64,000 bases of DNA from Henckelia pumila (GCF_033568475.1 NC_133121.1:129674375-129738374); one strand, 5' to 3'. Positions 13,415 through 25,458 are shown, counted from the first letter of the stretch. Numbers and translations are program-made. The notes: generated by a model not told the origin, from the letters alone.

Positions 13415-13694
13415 CTAAAGCTTTTGTCCTTCTCTAATCTTCTTCTGCATGATGTGATGTGATTCTGCATTTTTGCATATTTCCATTGCTCCAAATTGCT
13501 TATCATTGTAGCATAAGACATCCCTTTTCAGTCCACCACCATTGGATCTACTTTTATTGGTCATTTCCTCAAAGCAGAATGTGCACCGAGGATTTCTCAT
13601 GGATTTCTTCTGCTCCCCGGTTTCGAAAAGCTTAAATTCTCTTCCTATATCGTGTCCATTGAAGGAATTTCTTGCTTCTTTCCTTAGATCATGA
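13415..13694 (-). pseudogene. Possible terminal coding exon of an unrecognised gene
   Basis: After an acceptor-like ACTAG, the minus strand is open for about 92 codons to a stop at 13415. Its composition is protein-like, with a CxxC pair (PRCTFCFEEMTN), a basic/acidic mix and few low-complexity runs. An internal ATG at 13600 leaves 61 residues. I do not recognise the family. I found no matching upstream exon between 13700 and 14200, so this may be a gene remnant or a chance frame. Confidence 0.2.
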
Positions 13695-14125
13695 CTAGTT
13701 TATGAATTTGAGTGAAAATGGGAGAAAATAGAAAAAGTTTTCTATTCATGGGGCCTATATAAACACTCTCGAGGAACCAAATCTTGAAAATTTATGCATC
13801 ATAGAATATAGATATCTCTATTCAACCTTGGTTGCACGACTCTTATTTTCTGGGAAGAACAGATGTTACATTCTTGGGTATGATTGAGGTAAGAATTAGG
13901 TGGCGTCAAATCTTGGCAGTCTTTTAAACAAAGGTACATCAAGTAACAGTACTAATTCGTTTAACTGCCAATCATTTGTTAATTGACGCAAGAATCACTA
14001 CAAAATATAAGATTCCAACATTAGTTTAATAGAGAGCATCCTTGACTTTTCTCCCCACTTGCATTTCTCAACCAATTATACAACTCTTTTCATGTCTTTT
14101 TTCACTTCATTTCCCTCCACTTCAC

Positions 14126-14131
14126 TATAAA
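14126..14131 (+). promoter_or_regulatory. TATA box of the GA20-oxidase gene
   Basis: TATAAA in the context CACTATAAAGTT, 71 bp before the ATG at 14202. A pyrimidine-rich leader (CTTTTTCTCCCTTC) follows. Spacing fits a short 5' UTR. Confidence 0.6.
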
Positions 14132-14201
14132 GTTTACGAACTTTTTCTCCCTTCAACATCCACCTCTTTGCATAAAAAAACTATTAGCCTTGTAAGGCAT
14201 A

Positions 14202-15600
14202 ATGAAATTTGAAAATAAACCCTTTATCTTTGATGCATCAATCTTGCAACACCAATCGCAAATACCACCACAATTCGTATGGCCTGATCACGAAAAACCA
14301 TGTTCAGAGCCCCCTCCAATACTTGACGTGCCGCCCATAGATTTGGGAGGATTTCTGTCCGGTGATCCAGAGGCTGTATCTAATGCTGCCAGACTAGTCG
14401 ATCAAGCCTGCCGAAAGCATGGCTTCTTTCTAGTCATAAACCATGGCATTGATTTGAAGCTCATAGAAGAAGCTCATAAAGGCATAGATTTGTTCTTTGG
14501 AAACTCCCTAGAGGAGAAAGAAAATGCTCTAAGAAAACCAGGGGACCATTGTGGCTATGCTAGCAGCTTCGCCAACAGATTCTCATCTAAACTTCCATGG
14601 AAAGAGACACTATCTTTTCGTTATAGTGCGGATCCTCGTCTCTCCAACATCGTCCAAAGCTATTTCTTGAAGTTAATGGGTGAAGATTACATGACATTTG
14701 GGTACTCATCCAACCAATATATACATATATAGAGTAGCTTCTGTGGTTTGTTGTGTGTAAAATATATATTGATGCATGTTTGATTATTGTTTCTCAGGAG
14801 GGTGAGCCAAGAGTATTGTGAAGCCATGAGCAATCTTTCTCTAGATGTTATGGAGCTTCTTGGAATGAGCCTCGGGGTTGGACGAGCTTATTTTCGAGAA
14901 TTCTTCGAAGGAAATGATTCGATAATGAGAATGAACTATTATCCTCCTTGCCAACAACCTGATCTTGCACTCGGAACAGGGCCCCATTGCGATCCTACAT
15001 CTCTCACAATTCTTCACCAGGATGAAGTTGGTGGACTTGAAGTGTTTGTCGACGAAAAATGGCATTCCATACCTCCAAATCCACATGCTTTTGTCGTCAA
15101 CATTGGAGACACATTCATGGTGAGATAAAAAATTCATCTTATGTCTGAAAATTAGTGCTAATTTGATTATTGCGATGGACTCCAAGTTGATAACATAAGA
15201 AGGCGGTTTGAAATTTTTTATATCTTCGATTTTGATGAAACTCTTTTTTAATATATAGTTCCATGCATTAAACAATAAGGAGTATATTTTTTGCTTTTGC
15301 TTAAAAGAAAACCATATAAAACCAATGAATGAAATCTTGCAGGCTCTATCAAACGGGATCTACAAGAGCTGCTTGCACAGAGCTGTGGTAAACAGTAGAA
15401 ATCCAAGAAAATCTCTCGCATTCTTCCTCTGCCCGAGAATGAACAAAATCGTGAGCCCTCCGGAACAACTAGTGGATGAAGAAAACCCAAGAAACTATCC
15501 AGATTTCACATGGCAGCGTCTACTCGAATTCACGCAGAAACATTATCGAGCCGACATGAAAACTCTCCAAGCTTTTGTGAAATGGTTAGGCGCTAACTAA
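14202..15600 (+). CDS. GA20ox: Gibberellin 20-oxidase (2-oxoglutarate/Fe(II)-dependent dioxygenase)
   Basis: Cytosolic enzyme catalysing successive C-20 oxidations of GA12/GA53 to GA9/GA20 in gibberellin synthesis. Exons are 14202-14701, 14798-15119 and 15343-15600 with GT/AG introns; the 322-bp middle exon is typical of the family. The product is 359 residues, normal length. The N-terminal DIOX_N part has [16 protein letters not shown] and [13 protein letters not shown]. The GA20ox signature [12 protein letters not shown] is intact. The 2OG-Fe domain has NYYPPCQQP, the iron ligands H and D in [15 protein letters not shown], the distal H in [10 protein letters not shown], and the 2-oxoglutarate Arg/Ser in [10 protein letters not shown]. 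The N-terminus [15 protein letters not shown] aligns in style with family starts. No lesion is visible. LPWKET plus NYYPPCQ favours GA20ox over GA3ox or GA2ox; which paralogue it is cannot be said. Confidence 0.96.
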
Positions 15601-16650
15601 TGCAACAAGGGTAAGTTGGCTTTAGTTTAGAGGTAAAAGGAGGTTCAATTGATGTAGAAAATCAAACAAGGCAACGCATGCAATATATATTTATATAACA
15701 TAATGTATCTGCTGCATTGAGTTTTGTGTGAGAGAGAATTGTAAACCATAGCCTGTATGTTTGAGATATTGAACAATTTTGTTCATCAATAATATATCTC
15801 TCGTCAACGACCACAAATATAGAAATAGTATTGTGTATTTATCAAATGTTCAATAAAATAAGCAAATATCATGTTGTGCCATCAAATTTGAATAACAATG
15901 TATAAAATATCATTTTAAAATCTAATTTCATGCAACGATCAACAAAAAAGTTGCTTTGTTAAATTATTTAATTAATGATCGATATATATCATCAAACAGT
16001 ACTTTCTCGTTATCGACATGCTAAAACGTCACCTCAAAAATCAGACTGATTCATGAGTTAATTTTAAGAGATTGATATTCGACGTAATTTTGTAAAAAAA
16101 AAAAAACATTTATTATTAATATATATAAATATGATCGATCCGTCTCACGAGAGCAGGAGACATACTTGTTTTAGTTTAAAGCGGTGTTAGATTTATGTGA
16201 TTATGGTTTGGATGAATAAATATAATTTTTTGAATAGTTTATGGCCCTAGATTTTGGTGAAATTATATTTCGTAATTATCGAGTATGTAACCAAGGGGGT
16301 GGATTACGACTCCATGTTTTTCCTTGTTTATTTTATTGCAATTTTTATTGTAATTTTCGAAACTGGAGTTTTCTGCCACTATTCAAACATCTGGAGGGTC
16401 AATCTGCAATTTCGTCCAAAGTAACCAGGGACCAGACTACATCTTCTTCAACAATTCGAGGGCCTGTTCTGCAATTTACGAATTCCTCCATGGAAGCTCC
16501 AGATTTGATCGAAGAATCAAGCTAAGCCATTGCTAAGCCTTGGGAAGTCTTCGACAGGTGTCCAACGGTTTCTTCCCATGCGTTGAACATCGATGCGCAG
16601 GCAGGAAGAAGCAGGCGCGACCATGGCTGCGCTGCATCTGGAAAATCGTG
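15601..16650. other. 3' flank of GA20ox and AT-rich spacer
   Basis: The probable GA20ox 3' UTR lies just after 15600, with AATAA-type signals near 15787 and 15853. The remainder is AT-rich. From about 16240 the sequence becomes more mixed and may be part of the internal leader of the adjacent copia relic, but no diagnostic motif proves it. Confidence 0.45.
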
Positions 16651-16653
16651 ACT

Positions 16654-16677
16654 CATTGCTTCGAATTCGAAGCAATG
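16654..16677. repeat. 24-bp perfect palindrome
   Basis: A perfect 24-bp inverted repeat centred on GAATTC with half-site CATTGCTTCGAA. It lies about 65 bp upstream of the recognisable copia coding relic, so it may belong to that element's leader or be a cruciform-prone site. Confidence 0.8.
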
Positions 16678-16724
16678 GAGATGTCACGATGGAATTTTCG
16701 GTGAGTGGCGTACCAGCAATCCAG

Positions 16725-17900
16725 GCATCTTCTCATGGTGTCAAGAGCATAAAGTATGCAAACTTAAAAGGTCTATTTATGGACTTAAGCAAGCGTCTAG
16801 ATCTTGGAACATCAGATTTGATCAAACTGTGAAGGATTATGGTTTCGATCAAAATCTTGATGAGCCTTGTGTCTATAAGAAAGTTTTAGATGACAAGGTG
16901 ATTTTTCTCGTGTTATATGTGGATGGCATCCTACTGATTGGAAATAATGTGGGGGTGATGACATCTGCTAAGAGATGGTTGGCTCAACATTTTGATATGA
17001 AGGACTTGGGAGAAGCAAATTTTATTCTAGGTATCCAGATCCTTCGGGATAGGAAGAACAGGGAATTGCCTTATCTCAAGCTTCATACATTGATAAAATA
17101 TTGGTGAGATATGCAATGAAAAATTTCAAGAAAGGCCAAACACTTTTTAGACATGGAATTCACTTGTCCAAGGACCACAATCCTAAAACTCAAAGTGAAA
17201 TAGAATACATGAAAAGAGTTCCATATGCTTCGGCTGTAGGAAGTCTTATGTATGCTATGTTATGCACTCGACCAGATATTTGTTATGTTGTTGGGATTGT
17301 TAGTAGATATCAGTCAAACCCTGGACCAGAGCATTGGACTGCTGTAAAGCATATTCTCAAGTATCTTCGTCGAACTAGAGGGAATATGCTTGTTTATACA
17401 GCTTCTGAGTTGGCACCTGTGGGATATACTGATTCTGATTTTCAAGCTGGCTGAGACTCTCGTAAGTCTACATCAGGATCTGTGTTCACATTGGGTGGTG
17501 TGCCGTTATTTGGAGGAGTATCAAGCAATCTTGCATTGCTGATTCCACTATGGAAGCGGAGTATGTGGCGGCTTGTGAAGAAGCAAAAGAAGCCGTTTGG
17601 CTGAAAAAGTTTTTGCTCAGCCTCGAGGTTGTTTCTTTTGCATCAAATGTCATTACTTTATACTGTGATAACAGTGGTGCAGTGGCAAATGCAAAAGAAC
17701 CCAGAAACCATCAACGTGGAAAACACATTGAACGAAAGTATCACCTAGTGAGAGATATCTTTCAACGAGGGGATGTGACAGTGTGCAAGATAGCATCTGC
17801 TGAAAATCTTGCTGATTCGTTTACTAAAAGCTTACCTGCTAGAGCTTTTGAGGAACATATTCGAAATATGGGTGTGTTGGACATGTCTCATTTACTCTAG
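16725..17900 (+). pseudogene. Ty1-copia reverse transcriptase-RNase H relic
   Basis: 3' part of a copia polyprotein. Reading across frames, it starts in the RT near VCKLKRSIYGLKQASRSWN (about 16756) and continues through DYGFDQNLDEPCVYKKV, the RT active site and MKDLGEANFILGI. It then runs through MKRVPYASAVGSLMYAM, TRPDICYVVGI and the RNase H motifs TDSDF, STMEAEYVAACE and YCDNSGAVANAKEP, ending at 17900. Lesions: the YVDD box reads YVDG near 16919, which should abolish catalysis; a frameshift near 17070; a TGA at 17452-17454; and a frameshift near 17500. gag, protease and integrase are absent, so this is a 5'-truncated, inactive copy. Confidence 0.9.
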
Positions 17901-17917
17901 GGCAAGTGGGAGAAGAA

Positions 17918-19343
17918 TGTTTAACAGTATTTGTCCATCGAGTAATTTTTCATGTATTATGACATTTTGAAATTATAATAATGTTTTATTTATTTATTCT
18001 TAAATAAATTGTTTTGAGCAATGCATATGTCCATTGAATTGTTGTATTATTATAAATTGAGTGTTTATATTGTTAAACACAGAAAGATTCAATTTATAAT
18101 TCAATTCATATTTTTAATGTCCACGATCGGAAAATAAATAGGGACAAATTATTTTGACAAGATCGTTTCAATTTTATTGAAGTCTATCTTTGACTAGGTA
18201 ATAAAATTGGAGATACATTTTGATGTATTGGACTGGACCACGTGAGAATTGAATTTGAATTGACCATACTAATTCAAATCCACTAGGTTATCGTACATAG
18301 CACCTTAATCCTGAGCGGGTAATGAACTTTGATTACTAACTTGAAGTTCTTTGAGACATCAATGAGTGAGATCAGACCATTGGTCAATATATCGATGTTT
18401 TGGGAATCAAAATGAAATAACAAAGAACATATATTCGCAAGATGGAATCCGTCACCTAAATGATCATGAACTCACGTGTTCTTCTAAAAGACAGTAAAAT
18501 CTGAGCTCAGTAATTCAATATTATTTGTTGAATTAATTATGTGATGCGATCACATGTGACTGTCAAATAGAAGATGAGGGTGAGTGGTTATGAATATCTA
18601 ATATAGACAACATGGTCATGGTATCCTATTTTAGATGTTCTAGTTGATCGACGGGGGTGATATGTTGGGTCGATCAATCTGAGGATGTAATTATTGATTT
18701 TATGCTTCAGTAATTTCAATTAAATTAAGAGTGCAATCTTGTTCTTTTAGTGGAGTAGAATAAGATTAATAAATTATCTTGATTAATCATGAGTTGATTA
18801 TATCAAATTAATTTATTGGAGCTTAATTTAATTGGGTCCGATCAGGTCCCTTTGGTGGCTCAAATATAAACTCAAATAAATTATATGAGTTATAATTTAT
18901 GGAATTCGTAGGAATAAATTAATATGATTATAGTATTTTTATCTATGGAAAGTTTGAATTAAAACTTCACCGATAAGATTTGATACGCTTGATAATATTT
19001 TAATTTATGGAAAAGAGATAATTTCATTCTTGAAATTATCTTATCTTTCTAGACTACTTGATATAACGTAGTTTAACAGAAAGTGACATACCACGTACAA
19101 TTTTCCTACGTTTGAGTTTAAGAGAACACCGGAGAAGGCTTGAAGGTTTGAAGCGTTGAGTTGCAGATCTGTTGCAGACAAGATAACGTAAAGCACGCTT
19201 TAAGGGTAATCTCAATTCCTTTGTATATTGAATTAATTAATTCGTGTTAAATACGAAAAAAGATCATGATCCTGTTTTTCTGAGATTATTGGAATCACAT
19301 AAAATTAATTTTTGTGATTCGATTTTCTCAGTCTTGACTAACA
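17918..19343 (+). mobile_element. Putative 3' LTR of the copia relic
   Basis: Directly after the pol relic comes a purine-rich GGGCAAGTGGGAGAAG (polypurine tract), then TGTTTAACAGTATTTG, a TG start expected of an LTR. A plausible CA end is CTTGACTAACA at 19343, giving about 1.43 kb. No second LTR is present for comparison, so the right boundary is a guess and no target duplication can be given. Non-coding. Confidence 0.55.
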
Positions 19344-20651
19344 ATACTCAATTATCAATATACTAGACAAGCTTGGCTAACTATATGTGCAAACATATTA
19401 CATTTTTATGTTAAATAATGTTGTTGCGAAACGTTAAGAGATTGTATTAAAGAATAATGTTTTCAATATATCGACATTGATAGTTACATGTAATATTCGT
19501 GAGATTTTACTATTATATTGTGATATTTTATATGCAATATAACATCATATTTTGACAAACAAAATTTTTGTATTAATTTTTTTGTGAATTAAAAATTGAT
19601 GTACAAATGTTGATGTATATGTAGCATCGTTTTATGAAATTAAAAAAAAAAACCTTGAAAATTAATTAATCTACGGGAACTCCCCTCAAACAACATATAA
19701 TTCTTGTAATTAAAAAAATGACATTTCCTTCCATAATTGCTCATGACTAAATGACATGTCAACATCACAAAGTATGTATGTGCGTATTCGTGTATGAATT
19801 ATGTGTATAACATTTAATATATAATATATTAATAATTATTTTTTTAAAAAAATAAATCCATCAATTAAAAAAGTCTAGGAAGTTAGAGATTACGACAATC
19901 ACTTTTCTTCGTAAAAGATTTGACAGCAAACTCTTGCTTACTGTTACCAAAAAAAGGTGTCAAGTTGACAGAATAATATACTTATATATACATATAAGTA
20001 CTTTAAATTTTAATCTTCTTATTGAAGTAATGTCTTGATAAAATTGAGAATTTTGAAAAATGGGCATCTAACTAATGACAGATTGACGCTAATTGTCAGC
20101 CTAGATATTTTTAGACTATAAGAAGGGCAACTAATTGCATATTTGAATGTTTAAGGATTGGCTAATTGAAAAGGAATGTATTTTTTGAGCTTGAACTTTG
20201 ATAGGATTAATGTAAAAATTAACGATCGAGACACATGATATTTGAGATGTTGTACAATTTAAAATATTATTTTTAAAAACAATAAAAATTACATATATAA
20301 AAATATTTGCTATCAAAAGAGCATGAACATGGAGCTAATTAAAAAATAATTTAAAGTATAACTTGATGGCAACAGTCCAGTAATCCATTTAACTTGATAG
20401 GGTTTAAATGAAATCAGTGTAAACTAATCCTAGTTAAATAATGATTAGTATATTTAATGTTGGATTTTGTGAAGATTCCATGGTGAAACGCGAACAAGAT
20501 GCCAATCAAATCAAGCTGTATCAAAATACAAACAAGAAACGTCTTTGTCACATTTATCGAGAAATAATTAATATTAATATTTGTCCTATTTGTTTTATAA
20601 TTAATTTAATTTTGTTCATATCTCCAAATATTTCTGTCGATTTTGAAAAAT
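19344..20651. other. AT-rich spacer between copia relic and Tat element A
   Basis: No domain-bearing frame and no clear repeat structure. The bases at 20652-20656 (AAAAT) are the left target duplication of element A. Confidence 0.55.
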
Positions 20652-20656
20652 AAAAT

Positions 20657-20795
20657 TGATATCACATATCCGGGATGACGATACCTCGGGTGGATTGGAC
20701 CCGAAAAAATGGTGTAACTATGACATGTTAGAGAACCCGGGACTGGGGGCAGTAACCTGGGATCTGCAAGAAAGGCTTAACCTGGTAGGTCTTAG
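20657..20795 (+). repeat. Element A 5' LTR, left part (split by element B)
   Basis: First 139 bp of the LTR, starting TGATATCACATATCCGGG and ending in CTTAG, the target copied when B inserted. It corresponds to the first part of 45291-45887. The LTR resumes at 28760. Confidence 0.93.
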
Positions 20796-23700
20796 TGTAA
20801 CGCCCAGAAATTCGGCACGTAAATCCGCATGCATAACTAGGGGATTTAATAATTTTAAAATAATGTGAAAATGTGTTAAATTAATTTTATATGTTATTAT
20901 GTGAATTATATGATTTATTAGCATGTTTTAAATATTTGTTCGGCATTTAAATAGGTATGATGTGATTTATGAATTTATTTGAGAAAGTTTACTTTTTGAT
21001 CGCGTAGGCGGGACCGTGGACGGACGAGATGCCAAAATATTTAGCCAAAAATATTTTATGAGTTTTTGAGCCTTAAAATATTATTTTAAAGTATTGTGTC
21101 AAGAGAATTTTAGTATTTAATTATATATTAATTTAAGAATTTGTTTTTGGCCAAAATAAGTCATTTTATTGACTTTTATTAATATTTAAAAATTCCCAAA
21201 ATTATTATTTCGGGATTTAAGTTAAAAATCAGATTTAATTATCTGGTATTTAAGAGTTTTAACTTTATTTTATTGTATTCAATAATATCTTAATATCTTA
21301 ACCATGTTTTATTAAAGATTTAACCTAATCCTACCCCTTTAAAAAAATAAAACCTACGGTAATTCACCTAGCCGCCTCCTCCACCTCTTCTCTTCCCATC
21401 CCCACGCTCCTCATCAGATTTCTAGACCACCATAACCAACCTTTGGAGTTTTATCAAGTTTTGTTCGTCGTTCGTCGTCCGGTAACCGAATACGCGTCGG
21501 TATCAACACTTTGATCAAATATTCATCAAGGCACGTTTCGAATCCATTCTTGAACACCATTTAAATCATTATACACTGATTTATGCATAAAATATTGGAT
21601 GTTGCATGTGTATGTGGTTTTAGAATAAAAATCTTCATGTTCATGCCAAGCATTCACGTTTTATTTACATGTTGGCTTATTTATGCATGATTTTGATCCA
21701 TGGGCTGTTCGAGGAGCTAACCATCGGTTTAGGGTTCGAGCTAGGGTCCTTAGGGTCGGTTTTGGCTAGGTGGTTCATGGCTGGAAGGGCTGGAGCCATC
21801 CTGGAGTCGGCCATGACAGCAGCTACGCGCGAGCAGTGGCATCTGTTGGGTTTAGGGGGCTTGGCCGAGCCATGCATGGGCTTGGCTCGAGGCAGGCCTG
21901 GTCTTGGGGATGCACTTGGACCCTGGGGTGGTCCAGATGCCGGAGCTCCGGCCTTTGGTGGCCGGAGCTGGTCGGATCATGCAAAGCATTAGGGGCTGTC
22001 CAGAATATGGGGCTGCGCAGGTTGTAGGGAGTTAAGGACCCTTGGCCGAGCCATGCACTTCATGGTTCGAACCATGGATGGACCAAGAAGGTCCCACAGG
22101 ACCATGGGGTGGTCTTGTGGGCGGGGCTCCGGCCAGGGGCGGCCGGAGCAGGGCGGTCTAAGGCTAAAGTGAGGAGCTGCCGCATGGGGTTTAATGTAGG
22201 ATCGGCAGTTTCGGGATTCCCGAATCGTGTGTCGCTAGGACGGTGTAGGGATCGGTTCAAGGCGAGGCTTGGTTCGTTGGAACCGCCCAGACGTGGACTA
22301 CGTCTGGGCGGTGGAGCTCCGGCCATTCGGCGGCCGGAGCTGGCCGGCAGCAGGCCTCAAAGCCTGCTGCTACACGGCCGTGACCTGCACAATTTTTGTG
22401 CAGGTCACGTTGGGTATTGGGGAAGTGAGCCGTGGGTTTGGGGTGTTTTTGGGCCGGGCTTGGGTCCTTGGATCCGGGTCCGGTTCGGGTCTAAATTGAT
22501 GGGTCAAATAATTTTAGTTCGGGTCTAGATTTTTATTATTTGGGCTCGGGTGTTTTTATTTTAATTAAATGAGAGATTAATTAACAATTAATGGGTTTGG
22601 GCTTGATTAATTAATTAATTGGACTAGTTTAATGGGATTAAATAAATTATGTAAGTGAGCCACTAATTTGTCATGGGCCGTGTGATCCATGAGAATTATT
22701 GGGCCAAGTGGAGTCGGGTTTAATAATTTTATCGGTCTAGTTTATAATTAATGGTTAAATAATACTTTTATTAAGTAAATGTTAAGTTAATTAGTTAATG
22801 GGCTTAAAATATATTTTAAGTGAGCCCATTAGTTTCTCTTGGGCTTGAGGGCCCAAGAAGCTTAATGGGCCAGGTCAGGTTGGGCTTTTGGGTTTTTGGG
22901 CCAGTCTAAGAATTTTTGAGTTTAAGTCTAGAGGTCAGCAGCTCGAACAAGTCCTTGGAAAAATAAATGTCCGTAAATATATATTTAATTCATGCATGCA
23001 TTTTTATTAGATATATAAGTATTATTTTTAAGAAAATAAATTAAATATATATTTACGGGCGAATTTTCATGAAAATAAAGAAGTATATGAGAATTTATAT
23101 GTTCATGCGTCATTAAGAATTTTTATGATAAGTTTAAATTGCATGTTAAGAAAAATATATTTTTATGGAAGTTGAAGTGAAGGTGGAAAGTGATGTGGTT
23201 GGAGGCCGGGATACCTGGGCCCGGTGACCTTCCTAATGATGTATAAGTATAATGAGCTTATGGATCCAGCTGAGAGGGCTGGTGAAGTGGCAGCACAGAG
23301 GTGGAAACCCCACCGCCGCGTACGTTGGTTTATAGATTGATCAATCGATTAGTATGATGCCACCGACATGGATACGACCTGTTGAGAACTAAGAAATGAT
23401 GAAAAGTATTTAATGAGATTTATTAAATATGATGTTTATGTTTAGCATGATGATGAAGCATTATAATTATTTATTCATGTCTATATGCATATATTTTTAA
23501 GAGCATGCACGTATAATTATTATTCACGTATTTTATGATGTGTGCTTGTGTGTGGTTTCATTTTGTTATATAAGGATAGAACGTGTTGAGCCTCTAGGCT
23601 CACTAGATTTAAATGGTGCAGGTGAGCAGAATATTAATGAAGTTAATGTGTTTCCGACTGGCGGCGAGGGCGTATGAGTATCCAGCAGCTAGAACCCGTG

Positions 23701-23979
23701 ACCATTGCTCTAAGATGAATTTCATGTTGAGACTAGAACATTTATTTCCGCATATGTTTTATTATTAGATTTTTAGTATTTATTTTATAAGTTTGCATGG
23801 ATTTTTGTCAAGGAAATATTATTTAGGAATTTTATTATGACAATCTTACGAAAGATTATTTAGTAATTAATGTTAGGTATTTATTTGCATGCATGTACTT
23901 TCGTTATTATTTATGTTTAAAGGGTAAATTTATATTAAATTAAGTAAAGTTATTTTTATGTATTATATATATATGTATG

Positions 23980-24021
<42 letters not shown>

Positions 24022-24093
24022 TTAATTTATTATCAGAGAGTTTTTAAAAAAAAAAAAAAAAAAAAATTTCACTAGAAGTTTTAGGATGTTTCA
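20796..24093 (+). repeat. Element B 5' LTR (3298 bp)
   Basis: Starts TGTAACGCCCAGAAATTCGG and ends AGGATGTTTCA. Unusually long, with AT-rich flanks around a GC-rich core (about 21700-22500) full of perfect hairpins. An AT microsatellite and a long A run lie near the 3' end. Open frames in the core are not supported as genes. Confidence 0.95.
21944..22409 (+). other. Hairpin island in LTR B (5' copy)
   Basis: Six perfect GC-rich stem-loops: 21944-21969 (AGCTCCGGCC stem, loop TTTGGT); 22126-22149 (GCTCCGGCC, loop AGGGGC); 22283-22311 (CCGCCCAGACGT, loop GGACT); 22315-22341 (AGCTCCGGCC); 22347-22370 (GCAGCAGGC, loop CTCAAA); 22379-22409 (CGTGACCTGCACAA, loop TTT). Three share the CTCCGGCC/GGCCGGAG stem. 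They probably lie in transcribed LTR sequence, but the transcription start is not identified. The same island recurs at 26608-27072 in the 3' LTR, and a related one occurs in element E. Confidence 0.85.
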
Positions 24094-24095
24094 TT

Positions 24096-24112
24096 TGGTA
24101 TCAAAGCCTTGG
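24096..24112 (+). promoter_or_regulatory. Primer-binding site of element B
   Basis: TGGTATCAAAGCCTTGG starts two bases after the LTR end. It matches the common plant initiator-tRNA-Met PBS (TGGTATCAGAGC) with one change in the first 12 bases. Confidence 0.85.
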
Positions 24113-24326
24113 TCCTTGGAGGGTTACTAGTCTGCTACATGGAGCTCAGAAGCCGCACTGCCAGTCTGTAAGTTTTAAGTGTTTTAAATTATGATTTATG
24201 CATGGGACACATGAGTTATGTTTTTATTTATTTATGAAAATGAGAATTTAAAGTTACGACAGTCTTAAAGTCAAAAATATTAGTTATGCATGGCGATTTA
24301 CGTAAAGAAATATGTGGTGGTACAGA

Positions 24327-25342
24327 ATGCCTCCGAGACCAGTGAACAGACGTGGGGGACCTCCACCTCCACCTCCACAGAATCCTCTTTCAGCATTGGA
24401 GCAGGCCAATGCGAATATGATGGCTGGGATTACTGCTCTGTTGGAGCAGCAGGCGGCACGTCCGAGGCTTTCACACGATGAGGATGTGGCTGAGCGGTTC
24501 CAGAAGAAGGGACCCAAGGAGTTTACAGGCACCACTGATCCGCTCATTGCCGAGGGATGGATCCGATCACTAGAGTCTATCTTTGACTACATGGGGATTA
24601 CAGATGTGGACAGAGTCAAGTGTGCAATTTATATGATGAAGGGGATGCAGCCTCGTGGTGGGAAGGCGCTGTTAGGGGCGTAAACCTACCTACTTTGACT
24701 TGGATAGAGTTCAGACGTATATTCTTTGCCAAGTATTTCACTGAGGATGTGCGCAGCCGCATGATCCGGGAGTTCATGAGTCTCCGTCAGGGGGACAAGT
24801 CTGTGGTGGAGTACATTACACAGTTCGAGAGGGGGTGTCGCTTCGTACCCCTTATTGCTGACAGTGCACCGGAGAAATTGAGACAGTTTGTTGATGGGCT
24901 TAGGGCGGACATCAAGCATGATGTACGCATGTTGGACGTCACCACTTATGAGGCAGCGGTGAGTAGGGCACTACGATCCGAGGAGGGTAGGAAGGATATC
25001 TTGAGGGAGCAACAGAGGAAGAGGCAGCTACAAACATCGTACCATGAGTCGTATCCACAGCAGGATGCAAAGAAGCAGTCTACTGGGCCGTCGAAAGGCC
25101 CAAATCCACTGAGACAGCAAGGAGCTATCGTCCCTCGTGCAGAAGCACTACCTCTCTGCCAGAAATGCCAGAAGCCCCATCCAGGACCGTGTATGAAGGG
25201 ATCAGGCATGTGCTACCATTGCAAGGAACCGGGACACATTATGCTGCATTGTCCCAAGAAGAATGCTGCTGGACGAGTCTTTGTGATGCAGGCAGAGGAA
25301 GCAGCACCAGATACTTTGCGCATCACGGGTAATGTTATTTAA
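24327..25342 (+). pseudogene. Element B gag polyprotein, single frameshift
   Basis: Structural capsid protein of a Ty3-gypsy element. It starts at 24327 (MPPRPVNRRGGPPPPPP), a proline-rich N-terminus, followed by the retrotransposon gag domain (KKGPKEFTGTTDPLIAEGW, then DAASWWEG, then LTWIEFRRIFFAKYF). Near the C-terminus is a zinc knuckle, CYHCKEPGHIMLHC, a correct CX2CX4HX4C. One base is missing from a G run near 24640, so the frame shifts between MMKG and DAASWW. The gene ends at a natural stop at 25342 and the polypurine tract follows about 100 bp later, with no pol. The lesion is a single homopolymer indel, so a sequencing error or very recent mutation is possible. Confidence 0.88.
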
Positions 25343-25443
25343 ATGCATTAAATTTGTCGTATTTGGATTGCTCGATTCGGAACTACACGAGGAAACTTGT
25401 TCTTGCTTAGAGTTCGTTTCAATTTCGAGGACGAAATTCCATT

Positions 25444-25456
25444 TAAGGGGGAGAGA
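25444..25456 (+). promoter_or_regulatory. Polypurine tract of element B
   Basis: AAGGGGGAGAGAA lies immediately before the TG of the 3' LTR at 25459. The upstream CGAGGACGAAATTCCATT resembles the 3' ends of plant gypsy elements, showing that the natural 3' junction is retained. Confidence 0.85.
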
Positions 25457-25458
25457 AT

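Noticed and set aside
21669..21992. 107-codon frame in LTR B and its counterpart at 26333
   Set aside because: The two copies already differ in length because of a one-base indel, and no motif is recognisable. Treated as a by-product of GC-rich LTR sequence.
22109..22528. A 139-codon open frame in LTR B, repeated at 26772-27191
   Set aside because: It lies over the hairpin island. Its GC-rich Gly/Arg/Pro-heavy translation has no domain, and it is identical in both LTRs only because the LTRs are. Overlapping frames on both strands are equally open.
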